Shown: piece after piece, positions 1 to 5,273 of the stretch
Layout: every line of letters begins with the position of its first letter
Numbering within the stretch: position 1 is the stretch's first letter
DNA from: Actinomycetales bacterium UBA1416
Lineage (GTDB): Bacteria > Actinomycetota > Actinomycetes > Actinomycetales > Actinomycetaceae
NCBI GenBank assembly: GCA_002304945.1
Contig: DBPQ01000123.1
Location: 25,363-30,635 of the forward strand
Direction of reading: 5' to 3'
DNA: 5,273 nt
The notes under the pieces: generated by a model
What the model saw: the letters and a program-made list of their open reading frames with translations, nothing else
Database searches by the model: none
Told to the model about the DNA's origin: nothing
Made by a program: the position numbers and the translations under genes

Positions 1-2382
1 TTCTACCCGATGGGCTGGGACGACAACGGCCTGCCCACCGAGCGGCGCGTCCAGAACTTCTACGGGGTGCGGTGCGACCCCTCCCTCCCGTACGTGGAGG
101 GCTACGAGCCCCCGCACCAGGGCGGCGAGGGGAAGAGCGTGAGGGCCGCGGACCAGGTGCCCATCTCGCGCCGCAACTTCGTCGAGCTGTGCGAACGCCT
201 CACGGTCGAGGACGAGCAGCAGTTCGAGGCACTGTGGCGCCACCTCGGGCTCTCCGTGGACTGGCAGCACCACTACCAGACGATCGGGGCGAAGGCCCAG
301 AAGGTCGCCCAGGCGGCGTTCCTCCGCAACCTCGCCGCTGGTCAGGCGTACGCCGCTGCCGCCCCCGGGCTCTGGGACGTCACCTTCCAGACCGCGGTCG
401 CCCAGGCCGAGCTGGAGGCGCGCGACTACCCCGGCCACTACCACACGGTGAACTTCCACCGGCCCGACGGTGGGGCGGTGGCCATCGAGACCACCCGCCC
501 CGAACTCCTGCCGGCGTGCGTCGCCCTGGTCGCCCACCCCGATGACGAGCGCTACCAGCACCTGTTCGGCACCACGGTCACCTCCCCGCTGTTCAACGTG
601 GAGCTGCCGGTCCTCCCCCACCCCCTGGCGGAGATGGACAAGGGCGCGGGCATCGCGATGTGCTGCACCTTCGGTGACCTCACCGACGTGGTGTGGTGGC
701 GCGAGCTCCACCTGCCGATGCGGTCCGTGCTCGGCCGTGACGGCCGCATCCTCCGCGAGACCCCGGACTGGATCACCGACGCGGACGGCCGGGCCGTCTA
801 CGAGGCGATGGCCGGGAGGACCAGCTTCGCCTCCCGCGAGGTGGTGGTGGACGCGCTGCGGTCCTCCGGCGACCTCGACGGCGAGCCCAGCCCCACCATG
901 CGCAAGGCGAACTTCTTCGAGAAGGGCGACAAGCCGCTCGAGATCGTCACCTCCCGCCAGTGGTACATCCGCAACGGCGGCCGGCCCGGGCAGACCCACG
1001 GCGGCGTGGACCTCCGCGAGAAGCTGCTGGAGCGCGGCCGCGAGCTGCGCTTCCACCCCGACTTCATGAGGGTCCGCTACGAGAACTGGGTGAACGGGCT
1101 GAACTCCGACTGGCTCATCTCCCGGCAGCGCTTCTTCGGCGTCCCGATCCCGCTCTGGTATGCCGTCGGCCCCGACGGCGAGGTCGACCTCGACCACGTC
1201 CTCACCCCCGCCGAGGACGCCCTGCCCATCGACCCGACCACCCACGTGCCCGCCGGGTACACCGAGGAGCAGCGCGGGAAGCCGGGCGGCTTCGTGGGCG
1301 AGGTCGACATCATGGACACGTGGGCGACGTCGTCGCTCACCCCGCAGATCGCCGGCGGCTGGCTGCACGACGACGACCTGTTCGACCGGGTCTACCCCAT
1401 GGACCTCCGCCCGCAGGGGCAGGACATCATCCGCACGTGGCTGTTCTCCACGGTGGTGCGCGCCGAGCTCGAGTTCGACGCCCTCCCCTGGTCCGACGCC
1501 GCGATCTCCGGGTGGATCCTCGACCCGGACCGGAAGAAGATGTCCAAGTCCAAGGGCAATGTGGTCACCCCGATGGACCTCCTCCTCAAGCACGGATCGG
1601 ACGGCGTGCGCTACTGGGCCGCGTCTGCCCGCCTGGGCACCGACGCGGCGTTCGAGGAGGGCCAGATGAAGATCGGGCGCCGCCTCGCCATCAAGATCCT
1701 GAACGCCTCGAAGTTCGCGCTCACCATGTCGCGGGGCGCGATCACGGTGGACCCGGACGCCGTCACCGTCCCGATCGACCGGGCCATGCTCGCGGACCTC
1801 GCGGGCGTGGTCGCCACGGCCACCGAGGCCTTCGAACGGTATGACCACACGAGAGCGCTCGAGGTCACGGAGACGTTCTTCTGGACCTTCTGCGACGACT
1901 ACCTGGAGCTCGTGAAGGACCGGGCCTACAACAGCGAGGGCACCTACGCCGAGGCCGACGCGGCGTCCGCCCGGGTGGCCCTCGTGGTCGCGGTGGACAC
2001 GTTCCTGCGGCTGTTCGCACCCGTGCTGCCCTTCGCCACCGAGGAGGTCTGGTCCTGGTGGCGGGCGGGCTCCGTGCACACGGCACCCTGGCCGGAGGCC
2101 GCGGGACTGAAGGCGATCGGCGGCGACGCCCACCCGGACGTCATCCCGTTCACCGGCCGCGCCCTCGCCGCGCTCCGCAAGGTGAAGTCGGAGGCCAGGG
2201 TCTCCCAGCGCACCCCGTTCGCGACCGTGACCCTCGCGGTGCCGACCGGCTGGCGGGAGGTCCTCGACCTCGCTGTGGCCGACCTGCGGGCCGCCGGCCG
2301 GGTGACCGGCACGCTGGAGATCATGGAGGAGGGCGACACCCTGGATCCCCAGGTGGTCACCCACGAGTTCGAGGTGCAGTGA
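1..2382 (+). CDS. valS: Valine--tRNA ligase (ValRS), 5'-truncated by the window edge
   Basis: This class I aminoacyl-tRNA synthetase charges tRNA-Val with valine in the cytoplasm and hydrolyses mischarged Thr-tRNA. The frame is open from base 1, so the ATG at base 10 is internal; 793 residues are visible. GWDDNGLPTE (visible residues 5-14) belongs to the Rossmann fold just after the HIGH motif, which lies outside the window. The CP1 editing domain follows, with TTRPE at 164-168 and MCCTFGDLTD at 220-229. KMSKS, the ATP-binding loop, is intact at 513-517. The helical anticodon-binding domain includes FFWTFCDDYLELVKD (about 624-640) and FAPVLPFATEEVW (about 672-684). The protein stops soon after this domain, without the long Lys/Glu-rich coiled-coil tail of E. 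coli-type ValS, which fits the shorter archaeal/actinobacterial type. About 70 N-terminal residues are probably missing. Its stop overlaps the next gene's start. I see no frameshift. Confidence 0.97.
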   Translation, partial: FYPMGWDDNGLPTERRVQNFYGVRCDPSLPYVEGYEPPHQGGEGKSVRAADQVPISRRNFVELCERLTVEDEQQFEALWRHLGLSVDWQHHYQTIGAKAQKVAQAAFLRNLAAGQAYAAAAPGLWDVTFQTAVAQAELEARDYPGHYHTVNFHRPDGGAVAIETTRPELLPACVALVAHPDDERYQHLFGTTVTSPLFNVELPVLPHPLAEMDKGAGIAMCCTFGDLTDVVWWRELHLPMRSVLGRDGRILRETPDWITDADGRAVYEAMAGRTSFASREVVVDALRSSGDLDGEPSPTMRKANFFEKGDKPLEIVTSRQWYIRNGGRPGQTHGGVDLREKLLERGRELRFHPDFMRVRYENWVNGLNSDWLISRQRFFGVPIPLWYAVGPDGEVDLDHVLTPAEDALPIDPTTHVPAGYTEEQRGKPGGFVGEVDIMDTWATSSLTPQIAGGWLHDDDLFDRVYPMDLRPQGQDIIRTWLFSTVVRAELEFDALPWSDAAISGWILDPDRKKMSKSKGNVVTPMDLLLKHGSDGVRYWAASARLGTDAAFEEGQMKIGRRLAIKILNASKFALTMSRGAITVDPDAVTVPIDRAMLADLAGVVATATEAFERYDHTRALEVTETFFWTFCDDYLELVKDRAYNSEGTYAEADAASARVALVVAVDTFLRLFAPVLPFATEEVWSWWRAGSVHTAPWPEAAGLKAIGGDAHPDVIPFTGRALAALRKVKSEARVSQRTPFATVTLAVPTGWREVLDLAVADLRAAGRVTGTLEIMEEGDTLDPQVVTHEFEVQ
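2371..2376 (+). promoter_or_regulatory. Ribosome binding site of the acyl-CoA ligase gene, inside the end of valS
   Basis: GAGGTG lies 5 bases before the ATG at 2382 and pairs over six bases with the anti-Shine-Dalgarno end of 16S rRNA (CACCTC). It sits within the last codons of valS. It supports the ATG at 2382 over the open frame that runs further upstream to about 2058 and over the next in-frame ATG at 2427, which has no comparable purine-rich site before it. Confidence 0.7.
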
Positions 2383-4187
2383 TGCGTGAGACCACCAACC
2401 CCACCCCGGTCGCGTACGACCCGGACATGTCGCTCGCGGGACTCCTCCGCGAGAAGTGGGAGGACAACCCCGCCAAGGTGCAGTGGGAACGGAAGACCTC
2501 CCTGGGATCCCAGTGGTTGCCCGTGACGGTGGACCAGTTCGTCGCCGAGGTGAGGCAGGCGGCGAAGGGCCTCGTCGCGTCCGGGGTGGAGCCGGGCGAC
2601 CGGATCGGCATCATGAGCCGGACCCGCTACGAGTGGACGCTGCTCGACTTCGCGGCCTGGTGGGTGGGCGCCATCCCGGTCCCGATCTACGAGACGTCCT
2701 CGCAGGACCAGATGGAGTGGATCGTGGGGGACGCCGGCGTGAGCCTCCTCTTCGCCGAGAGCCAGTCCCAGGCGGAGATGGCGCGCGCGCTCGGGGAGCG
2801 CACGCCGCTCCTCCGGGAGGCGCTCGTCATCGACGACGGCGCGATCCCGGAGCTGAACGTCCGGGGCCAGGCCGTGGACGACGACGTCGTGGAGCAGCGC
2901 TCGAGAGCCACGAAGGGCGACGACGTCGCGACCATCATCTACACGTCCGGGACCACGGGCCGGCCCAAGGGCGTGGTGCTCTGGCACCGCAACTTCGTGT
3001 TCCTCGCCAAGTCCGGCCGAATCGGATTCGCCGACGTGTGCGACAAGCCCTACTCGCGCACCCTCCTCTTCATGCCCCTGGCCCACGTCTTCGCCCGCTT
3101 CATCGAGGTGCTCGCCGTGGCGACGAACACCGTGCTGGCCCACTCGCCGGACGTGAAGAACCTGATCGCGGACGTCGGCACCTTCAGGCCCACGTACCTG
3201 CTCGCGGTCCCCCGCGTCTTCGAGAAGATCTACAACTCGGCCGACGCCAAGGCGGGCCATGGCGCCAAGCTCAAGATGTTCCGGTGGGCCGCGAAGACCG
3301 CGATCGCGTACTCGCGGGCCCTCGAGCAGCCCGGCGGGCCCTCCGCCGCGCTGAAGGCACAGCACCAGCTTGCCGACAGGCTCGTCCTCGCCAAGGTCAG
3401 CCACCTCCTGGGCGGCAGGCTGGAGTACGCCGTCTCCGGCGGCGCGCCGCTCGGCGAACGCCTCGGCCACTTCTACCGTGGCATGGGCGTGAACATCCTC
3501 GAGGGCTACGGCCTAACGGAGACGACCGCGCCCCTGAGCTGCAACCTCCCCGACCGCACCAAGATCGGCACGGTGGGCGTCGCGTTCCCGCAGACCTCGA
3601 TCCGCATCGGCGACGACGGCCAGATCCACGCACGCGGTGAGCACGTGTTCCACGAGTATTGGAACAACCCGGAGGCGACCGGTGCGGTCCTGGACGAGGA
3701 CGGCTGGTTCGCGACCGGGGACCTCGGCTCCCTCGACGAGGACGGCTTCCTCCGGATCACCGGCCGGGCGAAGGAGATCATCGTCACCGCCGGCGGCAAG
3801 AACGTTGCCCCCGCCCTGCTCGAGGACCGGCTCCGTGGTCACCCGATCATCTCCCAGGTGCTCGTCGTCGGTGACGGCAAGCCGTTCATCGGGGCACTCG
3901 TCACCCTCGATCCAGAGATGCTGCCCGGCTGGCTCGCCAACCACGGCCTGCCCGCGATGACGGTGGAGCAGGCCTCCACGGACGAACGTGTCCTCGCCGC
4001 GATCGACCGTGCGGTGACGCGTGCGAACGAGGCCGTCTCGCGCGCCGAGTCGATCCGGAAGTTCGCCGTCCTGACGGAGGAGTTCACCGAGGCGAACGGC
4101 CTGCTCACCCCGTCACTCAAGATCAAGCGGGGGCCCGCGGCCGAGCGGTTCGCGGGGCAGATCGCGGAACTCTACGGGGAGGCCTGA
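2382..4187 (+). CDS. fadD: Long-chain fatty-acid--CoA ligase (AMP-forming), FadD15-like
   Basis: This 601-residue ANL-superfamily enzyme should activate fatty acids through an acyl-adenylate to acyl-CoA, feeding beta-oxidation or lipid synthesis at the inner face of the membrane. Visible motifs, in order, are the P-loop IIYTSGTTGRPKG (185-197), the gate/linker region MPLAHVFARF (231-240), SGGAPLG (352-358), YGLTETTAP (376-384), TGD (445-447) with the ribose-binding Asp, the hinge GRAKEIIVTAGGKNVAP (461-477), and TPSLKIKR (576-583) near the C-terminus with the likely catalytic Lys580. The whole length matches my recollection of M. tuberculosis FadD15 (about 600 residues), including the N-terminal YETSS segment and the GHFYRG block. 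No signal peptide or transmembrane segment is seen. The start is set by the GAGGTG site and by overlap with the valS stop, so it is probably co-transcribed with valS. Chain-length preference cannot be read from the sequence; a MenE or NRPS adenylation role is unlikely. Confidence 0.95.
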   Translation: MRETTNPTPVAYDPDMSLAGLLREKWEDNPAKVQWERKTSLGSQWLPVTVDQFVAEVRQAAKGLVASGVEPGDRIGIMSRTRYEWTLLDFAAWWVGAIPVPIYETSSQDQMEWIVGDAGVSLLFAESQSQAEMARALGERTPLLREALVIDDGAIPELNVRGQAVDDDVVEQRSRATKGDDVATIIYTSGTTGRPKGVVLWHRNFVFLAKSGRIGFADVCDKPYSRTLLFMPLAHVFARFIEVLAVATNTVLAHSPDVKNLIADVGTFRPTYLLAVPRVFEKIYNSADAKAGHGAKLKMFRWAAKTAIAYSRALEQPGGPSAALKAQHQLADRLVLAKVSHLLGGRLEYAVSGGAPLGERLGHFYRGMGVNILEGYGLTETTAPLSCNLPDRTKIGTVGVAFPQTSIRIGDDGQIHARGEHVFHEYWNNPEATGAVLDEDGWFATGDLGSLDEDGFLRITGRAKEIIVTAGGKNVAPALLEDRLRGHPIISQVLVVGDGKPFIGALVTLDPEMLPGWLANHGLPAMTVEQASTDERVLAAIDRAVTRANEAVSRAESIRKFAVLTEEFTEANGLLTPSLKIKRGPAAERFAGQIAELYGEA

Positions 4188-4208
4188 GCGGCCAGCGCTC
4201 GACGGGTT

Positions 4209-4227
4209 GCCGGGCTCCCCGCCCGGC
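4209..4227. terminator. GC-rich hairpin between convergent genes, candidate bidirectional terminator
   Basis: GCCGGGC (4209-4215) and GCCCGGC (4221-4227) form a perfect 7-bp inverted repeat around a 5-base loop, TCCCC. It lies in the 52-bp gap between the acyl-CoA ligase stop (4187) and the chorismate mutase stop (4240). No run of T follows the stem on either strand, so it is not a textbook intrinsic terminator; U-poor hairpins are common after actinobacterial genes. The rest of the gap (4188-4208 and 4228-4239) shows nothing further that I can support. Because the stem is symmetric it could serve both strands. Termination here is inferred from position and structure only. Confidence 0.5.
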
Positions 4228-4239
4228 GCCCCCTTCACC

Positions 4240-4560
4240 TCACCCGGCGGAGTCCCGCGCGATCTCCTCGTGGTGACGGATCACCTCGGCCACGATGAAC
4301 GCGAGGAACTTCTCCGCGAACACCGGGTCGAGCCCCGACTCGTCGGCGAGGAGGCGGAGCCGCGCGACCTGGCGCTCCTCCCGCTGCGGGTCGGCGGGAG
4401 GAAGTTCGAGCCGGGCCTTGAGCTCGCCCACCTTCTGGGTGCAGCGGAAGCGCTCGGCGAGGAGGTGGACGACCGCGGCATCGATGTTGTCGATGGTGCG
4501 GCGGTACTCGCGCAACTCCGCGGGCACGTCCGGCCCCTCGGGGCTGCCGTGCGCCCCCAT
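4240..4560 (-). CDS. Chorismate mutase, AroQ-class, monofunctional
   Basis: This 106-residue, all-helical protein should convert chorismate to prephenate for phenylalanine and tyrosine synthesis. An ungapped alignment by eye with the chorismate mutase domain of E. coli PheA (offset +9) places its active-site residues on R20 (Arg11), R37 (Arg28, in LLAER), K48 (Lys39), D57 (Asp48), R60 (Arg51) and E61 (Glu52). The Gln88 position is occupied by H97 in VIRHHEE. No prephenate dehydratase, dehydrogenase or DAHP synthase domain is attached, and there is no signal peptide, so it is not the secreted *AroQ type. The ATG at 4560 overlaps the clpX stop by one base. A GTG at 4527 (codon 12) is an alternative start: it is preceded by GAGGGG at 6 bases and would give a 95-residue protein beginning just before the first helix. 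I keep the ATG because of the overlap with clpX. Function is well supported; the start is less certain. Confidence 0.9.
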   Translation of the reverse strand: MGAHGSPEGPDVPAELREYRRTIDNIDAAVVHLLAERFRCTQKVGELKARLELPPADPQREERQVARLRLLADESGLDPVFAEKFLAFIVAEVIRHHEEIARDSAG

Positions 4561-5273
4561 CAGGCGGACTTCTCCCGGGCCACTCGCCGCTGCCGGTGGG
4601 TGATGATCGTGGGCTCTGCTGTCCCGTCGATGACCTCGGGGGTGATCACCACCCGCGCGACGTCGTTGCGCGAGGGGATCTCGAACATGACCTCGCGGAG
4701 CACCTCCTCGAGGATGGACCGCAGGCCACGCGCACCGGTTCCCCTGTCCAGCGCCGCCCCGGCGACCGACTCGATCGCCTCCGGGGTGAACTCGAGTTCC
4801 ACCCCGTCCATCTCCATGATGCGCTGGTACTGGCGGACGAGCGCGTTGCGCGGCTCCACGAGGATGCGCACCAGAGCGTCCCGGTCGAGCTGGGTCACGG
4901 TGGCGACGACCGGGAGGCGGCCCACGAACTCGGGGATGAGCCCGAACTTGTGGAGGTCCTCGGGCCGCACCTCCGCGAAGATGTCGGTGTCGTCGTTCTT
5001 CTCGTGCAAGGGCGCCCCGAAGCCGATTCCCCGGCGGCCGATGCGGGAGGTGATGATGTCCTCCAGCCCCGCAAAGGCGCCCGCCACGATGAACAGGACG
5101 TTCGTGGTGTCGATCTGGAGGAACTCCTGGTGGGGGTGCTTGCGCCCTCCCTGCGGGGGTACGGAGGCCTGGGTGCCCTCGATGATCTTGAGGAGGGCCT
5201 GCTGGACGCCCTCCCCGGAGACGTCCCGGGTGATCGACGGGTTCTCGGACTTCCGGGCGATCTTGTCGATCTC
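4560..5273 (-). CDS. clpX: ATP-dependent Clp protease ATP-binding subunit ClpX, C-terminal part
   Basis: ClpX is the hexameric AAA+ unfoldase that recognises tagged proteins, unfolds them and threads them into the ClpP peptidase. The frame is open to the window edge, so the GTG at 5087 is an internal valine codon; 237 residues are visible. The first visible residues, EIDKIARKSENPS, begin at what appears to be the Walker B catalytic Glu. There follow the RKH loop (44-46), which contacts substrate at the pore entrance, sensor 1 around IDTTN (54-58), the ClpP-docking IGF loop (83-85), GLIPEFVGRLP with the arginine finger R119, and GARGLRSI with sensor-2 R182. The R119-R182 spacing of 63 equals that in E. 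coli (307-370). About 190 residues are missing, including the zinc-binding domain, Walker A and the GYVG pore loop. The C-terminus ends REKSA. The stop overlaps the chorismate mutase start, so the two are probably co-transcribed. Confidence 0.97.
   Translation of the reverse strand, partial: EIDKIARKSENPSITRDVSGEGVQQALLKIIEGTQASVPPQGGRKHPHQEFLQIDTTNVLFIVAGAFAGLEDIITSRIGRRGIGFGAPLHEKNDDTDIFAEVRPEDLHKFGLIPEFVGRLPVVATVTQLDRDALVRILVEPRNALVRQYQRIMEMDGVELEFTPEAIESVAGAALDRGTGARGLRSILEEVLREVMFEIPSRNDVARVVITPEVIDGTAEPTIITHRQRRVAREKSA
4572..4576 (-). promoter_or_regulatory. Possible ribosome binding site of the chorismate mutase gene, inside clpX
   Basis: GGGAG on the - strand lies 11 bases before the ATG at 4560, within the last codons of clpX. 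The spacing is longer than ideal, so initiation may depend partly on ribosomes ending clpX at the overlapping stop. The competing GAGGGG before the GTG at 4527 has better spacing. Confidence 0.35.

Noticed and set aside
10..12. ATG at base 10 as the start of valS
   Set aside because: The frame is open to base 1 and FYP-MGWDDNG is internal conserved sequence; the HIGH motif must lie upstream.
960..1844. A 294-codon + strand open frame within valS
   Set aside because: It is the shifted frame of valS, Arg/Pro/Gly-rich with no motif, while the valS frame is continuous and carries KMSKS in the same region.
2058..2381. N-terminal extension of the acyl-CoA ligase by 108 codons into valS
   Set aside because: The extension is Gly/Arg/Pro-rich valS sequence read out of frame; homology to FadD15-like proteins begins near the ATG at 2382, which has its own Shine-Dalgarno site.
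1944..3470. A 508-codon open frame on the - strand opposite the valS end and the fadD start
   Set aside because: It lies antisense to two firmly identified genes, has no recognisable domain, and is rich in Arg, Gly, Ala, Val and His with repeated short biased runs, as expected when a GC3-biased gene is read from the other strand.
2456..3640. A 394-codon + strand open frame within fadD
   Set aside because: It is the shifted frame of the acyl-CoA ligase gene, of low-complexity Arg/Gly/Pro composition, and the true frame carries all adenylation motifs here.
4181..4199. GGCC direct/inverted repeats and the AGCGCT palindrome just at and after the fadD stop
   Set aside because: Four- to six-base palindromes are expected by chance in DNA this GC-rich and show no stem comparable to the 4209-4227 repeat.
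4295..4603. A 102-codon + strand open frame opposite chorismate mutase
   Set aside because: It is Ser/Arg-rich, has no domain, and mirrors a gene whose active-site residues are conserved on the other strand.
5085..5087. GTG at 5087 as the start of a short ClpX-like protein
   Set aside because: The same frame continues to the window edge with canonical ClpX sequence, including the RKH loop and sensor 1, so this codon is an internal valine.
1..5273. tRNA, rRNA, CRISPR, insertion sequence, attachment site or riboswitch
   Set aside because: Coding sequence covers all but 52 bp, and I saw no repeated spacer pattern, transposase motif, terminal inverted repeats or RNA-gene signature on either strand.

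Overview
The window comes from a GC-rich genome (roughly 70% GC by eye, with strong G/C bias at third codon positions). It is most likely an actinobacterium, perhaps of the Micrococcales. The valyl-tRNA synthetase is of the kind found in actinobacteria, the acyl-CoA ligase closely resembles mycobacterial FadD15, and the ClpX and chorismate mutase fit the same placement. This assignment rests on recognising the proteins, not on a database search.

Layout: two gene pairs face each other. On the + strand are the 3' part of valS (1-2382, start outside the window) and a complete long-chain fatty-acid-CoA ligase gene (2382-4187). On the - strand are the 3' part of clpX (5273-4560, start outside the window) and a small chorismate mutase gene (4560-4240). 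In each pair the downstream start codon shares one base with the upstream stop (TGATG), which points to co-transcription and probable translational coupling. The 52-bp gap between the two convergent stops (4188-4239) holds a perfect 7-bp GC-rich inverted repeat, a candidate terminator for both transcripts. No other stretch lacks a gene.

Functionally these are housekeeping genes: tRNA charging with valine, activation of fatty acids to acyl-CoA, ATP-dependent unfolding of proteins for ClpP, and the first step towards phenylalanine and tyrosine. The proteins in each pair share no pathway, so the pairing suggests shared expression and not a joint biochemical role. I found no tRNA or rRNA gene, mobile element, CRISPR array, prophage or defence gene, and nothing that amounts to an undescribed system. 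The points most worth a second look are sequence details: a His where the E. coli chorismate mutase domain has catalytic Gln88, and a ValS editing pocket that differs from the Thermus-type pocket.
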